This document shows positions 1 through 9,025 of a DNA stretch of 64,000 nt, in pieces. The DNA comes from a candidate division TM6 bacterium GW2011_GWF2_28_16. GTDB lineage: Bacteria; Babelota; Babeliae; Babelales; UASB340. The stretch covers positions 33,435-97,434 of the forward strand of contig LBNX01000001.1 in the NCBI GenBank assembly GCA_000989185.1, read 5' to 3'. The notes below the pieces were generated by a model, which was not told the origin of the DNA, ran no database searches, and saw only the letters and a program-made list of their open reading frames with translations. Position numbers and translations under genes: made by a program. Each line of letters opens with the position of its first letter. Position 1 is the stretch's first letter.

Positions 1-287
1 GTTACAAATTCTCGAATTTTGCAATTTTTGCCAATTTCTATAGAGCCTAAGCTTTTTTGAGTATCAAGGTTTTGTGCGGGCATGCCTATAATTGTATTAG
101 CGTATATTACACTGTTGTCGCCAATGGTAATATCGCCAACAAGTATGCAATATGGGCCTACTTTTACATTGTTACCAAGTTTTACGTTAGTACCAATAAT
201 GGCAGTAGAGTGTATATAAGTTTTATCTGTATTAAAAAAAGATTCTTCGAAATTGATAACAGGATTAACTGTGTTTGATATGTTCAT
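1..287 (-). CDS. lpxA: Acyl-ACP--UDP-N-acetylglucosamine O-acyltransferase, 5' part only (truncated by window edge)
   Basis: Own reverse-strand translation: MNISNTVNPVINFEESFFNTDKTYIHSTAIIGTNVKLGNNVKVGPYCILVGDITIGDNSVIYANTIIGMPAQNLDTQKSLGSIEIGKNCKIREFVT; hexapeptide repeats and LpxA-like GxPQ/GMPAQN and IREFVT motifs. Confidence 0.85.
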   Translation of the reverse strand, partial: MNISNTVNPVINFEESFFNTDKTYIHSTAIIGTNVKLGNNVKVGPYCILVGDITIGDNSVIYANTIIGMPAQNLDTQKSLGSIEIGKNCKIREFV

Positions 288-341
288 GTGTATATTTATC
301 TTTGAGTAAATTTTAATAATATTAAAAAAATCTATTACTGG

Positions 342-375
342 CCTGCCAACCGTAGCCTTGGCATAGGCTGGTTGG
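342..375. repeat. GC-rich palindromic element, copy 1 (family shared with 63875-63904)
   Basis: cctgccaaccgtagccttggcataggctggttgg; CCAACC/GGTTGG plus AGCC/GGCT hairpin; 342-371 matches the reverse complement of 63875-63904 at 25 of 30 positions. Confidence 0.7.
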
Positions 376-443
376 GGCGGGAGGGATCGAACCTCCGTAT
401 GGCGGATCCAAAACCCGCTGCCGTACCACTTGGCTACGCCCCA
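372..443 (-). tRNA. tRNA-Gln (anticodon TTG)
   Basis: Reverse strand TGGGGCGTAGCCAAGTGGTACGGCAGCGGGTTTTGGATCCGCCATACGGAGGTTCGATCCCTCCCGCCCCA; cloverleaf with 7-bp acceptor stem, TTCGATCC T-arm, TTTTGGA anticodon loop. Confidence 0.93.
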
Positions 444-489
444 ACGTAAGTTGAATTTCTATTATAATTTAATGTATTTATTTATTTTT

Positions 490-753
490 TCAAGCTTCTT
501 CAATAGTTTTTTTGTATTCAGCAACAATTTTTTCTTCTATTTTTGTTCTGGTTTCTGAATCTAGAGGGTGGACGATGTCTTTAAAAGTACCATCTTTTTT
601 GCGTCTAGATGGCATAGATACAAAATATCCTTTGTTATCACTTTTGATAATTTTCATATCTCTTACGATAAAGCAATTATCAATAACCATTGTTGCGTAA
701 CCTTTAAGTTTACCTTCATTAGCCAAGTATACTTTTACTTCGGTAATTTCCAT
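490..753 (-). CDS. spoVG: SpoVG-family protein
   Basis: MEITEVKVYLANEGKLKGYATMVIDNCFIVRDMKII...FVSMPSRRKKDGTFKDIVHPL is typical SpoVG. Confidence 0.93.
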   Translation of the reverse strand: MEITEVKVYLANEGKLKGYATMVIDNCFIVRDMKIIKSDNKGYFVSMPSRRKKDGTFKDIVHPLDSETRTKIEEKIVAEYKKTIEEA

Positions 754-813
754 TGTACATCCTTAACTCTATTAATAATACGCTGAACTAAACGATGTAA
801 ATCTAAATCTGAT

Positions 814-1719
814 CTACAAATTTGTCAATATTTTTGCAGCGCGTAATTTTGCGGATCTACTAGAAGGGTTTACACTTAATTCTTCTTGGGTTGCAGTGAT
901 AGGCTTTTTTGTAAGTATTTCTAATTTATTTTTATTTTCTCTAAAAAAGTTTTTTACAATTCTATCTTCTAAAGAATGAAAACTTATACAAACAATATTA
1001 CTTGCAGGTTTTATTATTTCTAAAGCATCTCGTAAAAAAATTTCTATATTATCAAGTTCTTTATTTACAAAAATGCGTAGAGCTTGAAATGTTTTTGTTG
1101 CAGGATGTATTTTATATTTTTTAAATATTTTTGGTCTTGGTATTATATTTTCTATAAGATCTGCAAGCTGGCCTGTTGTTGTGAATTTTTCTTTTTTTCT
1201 TTGTTCTACTATTGCGCGTGCAATTTGGCGAGAAAATCTTTCTTCGCCATATTTAAAAATAATATCAGCTAGTTCTTTTTCTGTGTATCTATTTACAATA
1301 TCCGAAGCTTTAAAATAAAAATGAGCTTGAGACATACGCATATCTAGAGGGCTATCTGTTTGAAAAGACATTCCTGGAGTGTTTGCTATTTGATATTGTG
1401 ATGTTCCAAAGTCTGCGAGTATGCCATTAATATTTTTTATATTTTCTTTTTCTATAATTTTTTTAATACTTGCAAAATTACCCCAAATAACTTTTAATCT
1501 ATCGCCATATAAATTTTTTAATTCTGGGTAATTTTTGTCTATTGCTGTTTTATCCCAATCTAAAGCAATAACATTACAATTTGGTTCTTTTTCTAAAATT
1601 GCCTTTGTATGTCCACCCCCGCCAAATGTTGCATCCAAATATGTTTTATTTGGTTCGGGGTTTAAATACTGTAAAACTTCGTTTACTAATACTGATTTGT
1701 GATAGGTTTTATTTTCCAT
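814..1719 (-). CDS. rsmH: 16S rRNA (cytosine-N4)-methyltransferase RsmH
   Basis: YLDATFGGGGHTKAIL, GILADFGTSQYQ, MRMSQ, ISFHSLEDRIVKNFF motifs. Confidence 0.95.
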   Translation of the reverse strand: MENKTYHKSVLVNEVLQYLNPEPNKTYLDATFGGGGHTKAILEKEPNCNVIALDWDKTAIDKNYPELKNLYGDRLKVIWGNFASIKKIIEKENIKNINGILADFGTSQYQIANTPGMSFQTDSPLDMRMSQAHFYFKASDIVNRYTEKELADIIFKYGEERFSRQIARAIVEQRKKEKFTTTGQLADLIENIIPRPKIFKKYKIHPATKTFQALRIFVNKELDNIEIFLRDALEIIKPASNIVCISFHSLEDRIVKNFFRENKNKLEILTKKPITATQEELSVNPSSRSAKLRAAKILTNL

Positions 1720-1729
1720 AAATATTTTT

Positions 1730-2725
1730 TTATTTTTTATCTATTATTGCGAACTCTAAAAAGTTATCTATCATACCATATTTTTCCACTTGAACAACTA
1801 CAACTCTTCCTTTAAGTGGGGCGATTGTTCCTAGCGCGAGTTTATTATTTGTAGGTAATGTTTCGTACGTAGATTTTTCGGCTTCTTCTTTTTGATTTTC
1901 ATTAAATACGCCTAAAAATCCTCGAGCAAAAACTCTGTTATATTTATCATTAATAGTATCTATATCCATTAAAATAGTTTCTTTATCATTTATTTCGTAA
2001 ATATCTGTTTTGTCATAATACCAAACATCAGTATCTATTTGTTTTTGATATATAAAACCTGCAATATAAATTTTTTTGCCTGTTCTATTTTTAATATAAA
2101 AGTCTAGTTCTGGTATTGGTTTGCTTGGTTTAATTTTACCAGATATTATTTTTTCAGTAATTTTTGTAGATAGTAAATTTCCTTTAAAACCGTATTTTTC
2201 TATGCCAATTTTTACAGTTTTATTTTTTAATAAATATATTCTATCTAGATCGAGTTTTTTTGTTTCTTCTAGTAATTCATATGTAGAATTAATAGCATCT
2301 TTTTCTTTATCAAATACTGCTAAATACCCATAAATATTTTCTCTGTTTTCTTTATTGACAATAGTATCTAATTTAATAGTTGTCGATTCATTTGCGTTTA
2401 ACATATAAATTTTAGATTTATCCCAGCGCCATCTGTCGGCTTTTGTATGTCGTTTGATATAAGAAAAACATGCAACATATATAGCTTTTCCTGTAATATT
2501 TTGAATATTAATTTCTAAAATTCTATTTTCTTGTGCTTGTTTTTGAATTTTAGATATCCCAGTTGATGAAAGTTCTTCTTTTTTTAATAAAATACTTTGA
2601 TAATCCAGACTGTCTGGTGATATATCTTTTTGTTCAGATGAATATTTAGAATTTTTTACGCAACCAGAAAGTACCAATAACAATATTATTAATTTTAAAA
2701 TATAATATTTAAAATAATTTTTCAT
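1730..2725 (-). CDS. Putative lipoprotein with two tandem homologous domains
   Basis: Lipobox LLLVLSGC; two ~105-aa halves sharing YIA.FxY...DxWxxDKxxIYxxN...EKYG. Confidence 0.75.
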   Translation of the reverse strand: MKNYFKYYILKLIILLLVLSGCVKNSKYSSEQKDISPDSLDYQSILLKKEELSSTGISKIQKQAQENRILEINIQNITGKAIYVACFSYIKRHTKADRWRWDKSKIYMLNANESTTIKLDTIVNKENRENIYGYLAVFDKEKDAINSTYELLEETKKLDLDRIYLLKNKTVKIGIEKYGFKGNLLSTKITEKIISGKIKPSKPIPELDFYIKNRTGKKIYIAGFIYQKQIDTDVWYYDKTDIYEINDKETILMDIDTINDKYNRVFARGFLGVFNENQKEEAEKSTYETLPTNNKLALGTIAPLKGRVVVVQVEKYGMIDNFLEFAIIDKK

Positions 2726-2752
2726 AAAAATCTCCCTTTTAATTAATTATAT

Positions 2753-4249
2753 TTATGACATTAAAATTTTTTGTTCAATATTATTTATTTTTTTTGCAAA
2801 ATCATGGTCGTTTTTTATATTTTCTTCTACCCTTGTTATTGCGTGAAGCACTGTAGAGTGGTCTCTGTTGCCTATGGATTCACCAATAGTTTTTAACGAA
2901 CAGTATGATAGTTTTTTCATTAAAAAAAATGTTATTTGTCTAATTAAAGCTACATCTTTATGACGTTTTTTGGATTTTAAATCGTTTACAGATATAGAAT
3001 AATGGTGTGTAATTGTTCTTAAAATTTTTTCTAACATTATTCCTTCTTTTTTTGTTGAATCATCTAAGTGTAATAATACTTTTTTTGCAAGGTCTAAAGA
3101 TAGTGGTTTGTTTGTTAATGTACTAAAAGCATTTACTCTAATTAGAGCGCCTTCCAATTCTCTTACATTAGAAGTTATTCTTGATGCAATAAAACTTGAA
3201 ACTTCAGGTGTAAGATTAATAGAATTCTGTTCAGCCTTTTTTTCTAAAATTGCTATTTTTGTTTCTAAGTCTGGAATTTGTATGTCAACAACGAGGCCCC
3301 ATTCTAATCTTGATTTCAATCTGGCTTGTAAGCCTTTAATTTCTTTTGGAAATGTATCACTAGAAAGTATTATTTGTTTTTTTTCTTCATATAATAAATT
3401 AAAAATATGAAAGAACATTTCTTGAGTTTGTTCTTTATTGGATAAAAATTGAATGTCATCTAGTAATAATAAATCTATTTTTTGATATTTTTGTCTAAAT
3501 AGCATTATTTTGTCTAGTCTTATGGCTGCTATAAATTCATTGGTAAATTTATCTATTGTTTGATAAACAATTGTTTTTGAATTATCTCTATTTTTAACTT
3601 CATTTCCAATTGCGTGTAATAAATGAGTTTTACCAAGACCGGTTCCGCCATATATAAACAATGGGTTATAAACTCGTCCCAAATTTTGGCATATTGCATA
3701 TCCTGCAGCATGAGCTAAAGAATTGTTTGGTCCTATTATAAAAGAATCAAAATTATAATTAGGATTTAAATTACTTTTTTTGAATGAAAATTCAGTTTTT
3801 GCGGGTAATTGTTGGGTATTAGTATTTAAATTTTCAGGTATATCTTCTTGTTTATCTTTATATATAATATTTGGTTTAGTATAAGTGCTTGTATTATTTG
3901 TATTACCTGCATTACTTGAATTCTCTGGCGTATTATTATTTGTTTTTGTATATGTATGTATCATAGATGCTGGAATTATATTTCTGGTACGTGCTAAACT
4001 TGGATCTGGGCTTAAAAATTCTATATTTAAATTTTCTGAATCTAAAAGACTTTTAAGTGTTTTTTGTATAATAATAAAATAATGTTCTTTTAACCAATTT
4101 TTTACAAATTGATTTGGCACATTTAAAAAAACAATTTCTTTTTCTTTGTCCCATTTTTCCAAAGAAACAGCTTTAAACCATGTTTCTACGGTTTGAATTC
4201 CAACATCTTCTTTTATGATTTTTAAAAAACTTTGCCAAATTTGATCCAC
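2753..4249 (-). CDS. dnaA: Chromosomal replication initiator protein DnaA
   Basis: NPLFIYGGTGLGKTHLLHAIGNE, LLLLDDIQFLSNKEQTQEMFF, IGNRDHSTVLHAITRVEE. Confidence 0.97.
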   Translation of the reverse strand: MDQIWQSFLKIIKEDVGIQTVETWFKAVSLEKWDKEKEIVFLNVPNQFVKNWLKEHYFIIIQKTLKSLLDSENLNIEFLSPDPSLARTRNIIPASMIHTYTKTNNNTPENSSNAGNTNNTSTYTKPNIIYKDKQEDIPENLNTNTQQLPAKTEFSFKKSNLNPNYNFDSFIIGPNNSLAHAAGYAICQNLGRVYNPLFIYGGTGLGKTHLLHAIGNEVKNRDNSKTIVYQTIDKFTNEFIAAIRLDKIMLFRQKYQKIDLLLLDDIQFLSNKEQTQEMFFHIFNLLYEEKKQIILSSDTFPKEIKGLQARLKSRLEWGLVVDIQIPDLETKIAILEKKAEQNSINLTPEVSSFIASRITSNVRELEGALIRVNAFSTLTNKPLSLDLAKKVLLHLDDSTKKEGIMLEKILRTITHHYSISVNDLKSKKRHKDVALIRQITFFLMKKLSYCSLKTIGESIGNRDHSTVLHAITRVEENIKNDHDFAKKINNIEQKILMS

Positions 4250-4329
4250 TTAAAATTAATCCTTAAATTAATTATAAAAATTTACTAAAATTTTAAATTA
4301 GTTATAGATTATAGCAAAGGAGAATTTTC

Positions 4330-5052
4330 TTGAATATAAACTTAAATATAAAAAGATTTAAAACTTTGATAAACATAGTTCACTTAATGTTTTTTTTAAA
4401 TATTTTATTTTTTTTGCCATCGTGCAATAAGCAAAAAAATAACAAACTTGCACAAAATTATTACAAAATGGCATTAGTTGAATTGCAAGATCAAAGAGAT
4501 TTAAATAATTATTCTTATAAAAAAGCATTAGAATATGTGAACTTAGCTTTGAATTTAAATACTACACCTGAATATCTGGCTTTAAAAGCTACTCTTTTAC
4601 TAGAATTAGCAGACGAAAATGTAGCACTTGAATTTTTTGATGCAGCGTTAATAAATACAAAAGATAATAAATTAAAATGTGAGATTTTAAATAATAAAGC
4701 TTGTTTGCAGGCACAAATTGGTATGCTTAGCAAAAATGAAAATTTAATTAATTCTTCTATATTAATTTGGCAAGATTTAACTAAAAATAAAGATTACTTA
4801 ACGCCTGAAGTAGCACTATATAACATTAGTAAAGTTAATGCTTATAATAATAATTATATAAATGCAAAACAAAATCTTGAGCATGCTATAAAATTGGCAC
4901 CAAATTACCTTGATGCTCATTATTACTTGGCATTAATAAATTATAATTTATCAGATTTTAATGCAGCAAAAAGAGAAATAGATTCTGTTTTATTTTTATA
5001 TCCTGAACATAAAAATGCTTTGCAACTTAAAAGTTTAATACAAAAAATATAG
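4330..5052 (+). CDS. TPR-containing putative lipoprotein
   Basis: Lipobox-like FLPSC; TPR-like helices (A...L.P....A...LA...). Confidence 0.65.
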   Translation: MNINLNIKRFKTLINIVHLMFFLNILFFLPSCNKQKNNKLAQNYYKMALVELQDQRDLNNYSYKKALEYVNLALNLNTTPEYLALKATLLLELADENVALEFFDAALINTKDNKLKCEILNNKACLQAQIGMLSKNENLINSSILIWQDLTKNKDYLTPEVALYNISKVNAYNNNYINAKQNLEHAIKLAPNYLDAHYYLALINYNLSDFNAAKREIDSVLFLYPEHKNALQLKSLIQKI

Positions 5053-5153
5053 TTTATTGCTATTAATCTTCCTTTTTTTATAAAATAAATTGAAAATATT
5101 GGGGAATATTTTTCTAAATTTATTTAATTTAGATAAAACGGGGAGATTTAGGG

Positions 5154-5750
5154 ATGAAAGTTCTTGTAATATTTATAAGTATTATTTTATTTTTTACAAA
5201 GTTATGGGCCTATCAGCCACCAGAATATGGTTTATTTACTGCAAATGTTCTTGAACCAAATAAGGCAAATGTGGATAGCTCTAAACTTGCTGAAAATAAT
5301 ATAATGCCAAAAATAAGGCTTTTAAAAGAAAAAAGAGCTGATGGTTCACCTTCTAATGTTTATTATTTAAGAGATATTGCAGATTTTTTGTATTTTGCTG
5401 TTAAAAAAGATTTGCCAATAGTTTTAAATATTTACCCCGAAAATAATATTAATAAAGAGAATTTTCAAAAATTGGCAGATGCTTTTTTAGATAAAGTTAG
5501 CTTTTTATCTTTTAATAAAGTAAAAAATACAGAATTGGCAGGTTTAATTAAATTGTTTGTGCAGTTCGAAGAAATTAATAATGTAAGTTTAGATGACAAT
5601 AAACAGTTATTTTTTTTAATAAAACCAAAATCTGTATCTATCGAAAATGATCTTGTTAACTTTTCTAAGGGTTCATTAGTTCTTTTAGGTAAGCCTGGAG
5701 AATTTAATTTTGATGAAATTAAGTCAAAAATAGAGTCTAGTTTGCAATAA
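5154..5750 (+). CDS. Exported protein of unknown function
   Basis: N-terminal signal peptide MKVLVIFISIILFFTKLWA; upstream GGGGAG Shine-Dalgarno. Confidence 0.6.
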   Translation: MKVLVIFISIILFFTKLWAYQPPEYGLFTANVLEPNKANVDSSKLAENNIMPKIRLLKEKRADGSPSNVYYLRDIADFLYFAVKKDLPIVLNIYPENNINKENFQKLADAFLDKVSFLSFNKVKNTELAGLIKLFVQFEEINNVSLDDNKQLFFLIKPKSVSIENDLVNFSKGSLVLLGKPGEFNFDEIKSKIESSLQ

Positions 5751-6056
5751 ATATATAAAAACAAGTAAAAACAGTGTTTTTTGTATAAATATAGCGGTTT
5801 ACAAGTATAAAATATTTGTTTATTATAAACATAATTAAATTGCTTATTTGAAATTTAATTGATAGAAAAAAGCTAAAAATGCCTAGTTTTTGCTTGTTTA
5901 AAATGCATAAAAACTAATTTTCTGCCAGTTTTTATGAAGTTTTTGAATCAAAAGTGGCGTTTTTATGTTGTTTTTTATTTTCCTATACTAGACAAGTATA
6001 AAGTGAATAGTGGGAAATGTTGAGGTTATAAAAATATATTTATTGGAGGTTATATT

Positions 6057-6833
6057 ATGAAAAATTTAAATAAAGTTATCTTGGCTGCATTACTTGCAGT
6101 TGGAGTTTCTAGTTTTGGTTTAAATGCCGGAATGAAAAAGAAATTAGATAATCATAGAAAAAAATTAGTAAGAACTGAATCAGGAGTAGGTTGTAAAAAT
6201 AAACGTTACTATAATATCGTAACAGGCGAGTTTTTAGATAAAAATACAGCTAAAGAACAAAGAACTGAAGCTTTAGACAAAATAAACGATTTATTTGATG
6301 CTGTAAAAGTTCAAATAAATGAAAACGAAATTGATAATGCTACTGAAAACTTAATATATGATGCTATGCTTGCTGTTGAAAATGAATCTATAAATGGTCT
6401 TTTTAATGGTATAGATACAGCTGAAGATATTGTAAATAAAGTTATTGAAAAGATTAAATGTATTAAAAGACAAGACGTTATATTGTTATCAGGTAACGGT
6501 GTTAACTTTGATGAAATTTTAAAAGATTATTTAAAAGTATTTGAAAAAATAAAAAATGCTCTTTTAGTAGCAGTTAAAACTGTTAAAGGTCAAGTTGTTA
6601 GAATTGGAAATCTTTCATTTGATGCAGCAAAAAAATTGATGGATCATTTAGATTTCAAGAAAATAAGATATACAATAGAAGGTGGATTTATAGTTGTAAA
6701 TTTATCTTTTATTACATTGACCGAGTTGTCAAATTTACCTGAGCATAAATTAGATCCTGTTATTTCAATGGGGCTTATTATGGCTAATTTGGGTATAATT
6801 GGCGCAGAGATTTCTCCTGCTAATAGAATATAA
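6057..6833 (+). CDS. Exported protein of unknown function
   Basis: Signal peptide MKNLNKVILAALLAVGVSSFGLNA; TTGGAGG upstream of ATG; followed by a terminator hairpin. Confidence 0.7.
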   Translation: MKNLNKVILAALLAVGVSSFGLNAGMKKKLDNHRKKLVRTESGVGCKNKRYYNIVTGEFLDKNTAKEQRTEALDKINDLFDAVKVQINENEIDNATENLIYDAMLAVENESINGLFNGIDTAEDIVNKVIEKIKCIKRQDVILLSGNGVNFDEILKDYLKVFEKIKNALLVAVKTVKGQVVRIGNLSFDAAKKLMDHLDFKKIRYTIEGGFIVVNLSFITLTELSNLPEHKLDPVISMGLIMANLGIIGAEISPANRI

Positions 6834-6860
6834 TTATAGTTTTATATTATTAAACAATAA

Positions 6861-6893
6861 AAAGTCGGGTTTTAAAACACCCGGCTTTTTTTT
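6861..6893 (+). terminator. Rho-independent terminator
   Basis: GTCGGGT tttaaaac ACCCGGC followed by a T-run. Confidence 0.8.
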
Positions 6894-7006
6894 GTTTATA
6901 AAATAATAAAAGTATAATTTTTAAAAAGCTTTACAAATTAGGTTTGAGATAAATAAACTCTTTATGTTTTACAAAATATTGTATTAGTAAAAAGTAGGAG
7001 AGTTTG

Positions 7007-9025
7007 ATGAAGAGAGTCAATATAATAGTTTTATTTTTATTAATTATTATGTCTGCGAATACAAATGCTTTGTTAGCCAAAAATAGAGCTTCTAAACAAC
7101 AAAAAACAGATCAAGAGGCTGAATCTAGATTAGCAAAATTTAAGACATCTTTTGTTGATTTTATAAATAGACTACCGGAAATGGCCAAGGCAAAATTAGA
7201 TTCATTAAATTATGATGAATTAGAAGAATTGAATTTTACTTTTCCAGTTAAAGTAGGTGAAAAAGAATTCAATTTTGGTTTTAGATGGAATTGGGAAGCT
7301 GGGGCAGGAGATGTTGGAACTGGGTTTACGAAATTCAAAGGAGAATTGGTATCTCCAACTCTTGGTGAATTAAATATATTGCCAACAGAAACTCCAAATA
7401 ATATTTTAAGAATACATTTATTAAACGTTTTATTAGGCATTGGTTCCAAAACAGAAAGAGATGTAGCTAAATCTGATGTTATAAAAAATATTGCAGATCC
7501 ATTAAGAAAAGCTATAGGGCCTGATTTATTAAAAAAATTAAATGATATTCTTGAATTAAAACCATTATATATATTTTATATAAAATTAATTTTACTTGCA
7601 AAAACATATATTCCAAGCCAAGTGGAAGAAATTCCAAATCAAGTTATGTTTTTATTAATGAGATTGATGCAAACTGTTAATGTAGAAAAAACAATAGAAG
7701 CAAATAATGGAGAAAAGAATTCTAAAAAATGGACAAAAAGAATTTATTACGATGATCCAGTTGTATTATTAAAAGCACTTCCTGATTTTATAAAAAATAC
7801 ATTAAATGACATTAAGATACCAGTGCAGGCAAATAGTTATCAAGAATGGAAGGACAAAAAAACAGGATATACAAATTATGACAAACAAATTAGCGAAGTT
7901 ATGCGTAGAGGTAGTATAGATTCTGAAGTAAAATATGCAAAAGAAAATTTACAGTCTTTGTTTGAAAATGAAAATTTAACATTAACTGACGCAAAAATGT
8001 TAGCTTATTTGTGTGCAAGATTTGTTTATAACAAAGACTTGTCCAAAAATGTTGACGCTTTAAATAACTTGATAATTAATTTTGTTGATGAAGTATTAAA
8101 TACTATTAAAAATATAAATACAAGCGATAAATTTACAAATAAAGAAAAAGATTTGCTTGTAAAAAAACTAAATGATTTGAAAGATATTTTAGATAATGAT
8201 GGAGAATTAAAACAAGAACCAGTATTAGATGATTTTGCTATTTTTGAAAAACAAAATATTTCTATTATGGAATCTTTGACTTATTATTTATATCTTTTGA
8301 AAAATAATATGGGATATAAATTTTACGGAGATAATGGTTATGTTTATTCAGATGCTATTTTAGGAGACGCTTATACTCTTAGTTATGCTACAAAAGTAGC
8401 TTTTAGGGTATTCAAAGATTTAAGGATAGCATTAAAACAAGCTCAAAATTTGGTTCCAGACATTAAAGATCAGGGTGTTGAAATAGGAAAACAAGCATAT
8501 CAAGAAATTGTTGGTGCTAGTGGAACATTTGATGCAGCCGGTAATGTTGTAATAGATGGTGCTGGAATGTTATTTGAACAACAAAAAGCAGATGCTGAAT
8601 ATAAAAAGGCTGTAAGTATGTTAAAACAAGCAAAAGAACAGTTAGCTCCAAATGACCCTAGATTACAAGATTATTTAAATCAAAAAAGCGAAACTTTTAA
8701 AAATTTAGTTATAGCAAAGAAAAATTTAGTTCAAGCTAAAACTAATTTTGCAATAAAAGTATTACGTCATTTTAAATTTAAAAGAGCAGTTGAATTAGAA
8801 CCAGAAACTGAGATGCAATTTATATTAAGAGAATTTAAGCGTCTTGGAAATAGATCAAAGGTATTGCAACCAGTTATTGAAAATATTAATAAGTTCGCAA
8901 AATCTTTAATAGGTTTTGAATTTATTTCGTTACAGGACTTGGAAAAAGAACCTGAATTTGATGAAACAATTTTTATTGAAGAAGAAGATTTTAGTTATGA
9001 TGATGAGCCTGTAGATGTTTTTTAA
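7007..9025 (+). CDS. Exported protein of unknown function; distant paralogue of the next ORF
   Basis: Signal peptide; ATG at 7007 preferred over TTG at 7004; GTAGGAG upstream. Confidence 0.65.
   Translation: MKRVNIIVLFLLIIMSANTNALLAKNRASKQQKTDQEAESRLAKFKTSFVDFINRLPEMAKAKLDSLNYDELEELNFTFPVKVGEKEFNFGFRWNWEAGAGDVGTGFTKFKGELVSPTLGELNILPTETPNNILRIHLLNVLLGIGSKTERDVAKSDVIKNIADPLRKAIGPDLLKKLNDILELKPLYIFYIKLILLAKTYIPSQVEEIPNQVMFLLMRLMQTVNVEKTIEANNGEKNSKKWTKRIYYDDPVVLLKALPDFIKNTLNDIKIPVQANSYQEWKDKKTGYTNYDKQISEVMRRGSIDSEVKYAKENLQSLFENENLTLTDAKMLAYLCARFVYNKDLSKNVDALNNLIINFVDEVLNTIKNINTSDKFTNKEKDLLVKKLNDLKDILDNDGELKQEPVLDDFAIFEKQNISIMESLTYYLYLLKNNMGYKFYGDNGYVYSDAILGDAYTLSYATKVAFRVFKDLRIALKQAQNLVPDIKDQGVEIGKQAYQEIVGASGTFDAAGNVVIDGAGMLFEQQKADAEYKKAVSMLKQAKEQLAPNDPRLQDYLNQKSETFKNLVIAKKNLVQAKTNFAIKVLRHFKFKRAVELEPETEMQFILREFKRLGNRSKVLQPVIENINKFAKSLIGFEFISLQDLEKEPEFDETIFIEEEDFSYDDEPVDVF

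Noticed and set aside
57-278. Plus-strand ORF of 73 aa
   Set aside because: Antisense to clear LpxA hexapeptide coding on the minus strand
4250-4329. Possible oriC next to dnaA
   Set aside because: No recognisable DnaA-box cluster in this 80-bp gap; AT-richness alone is not evidence
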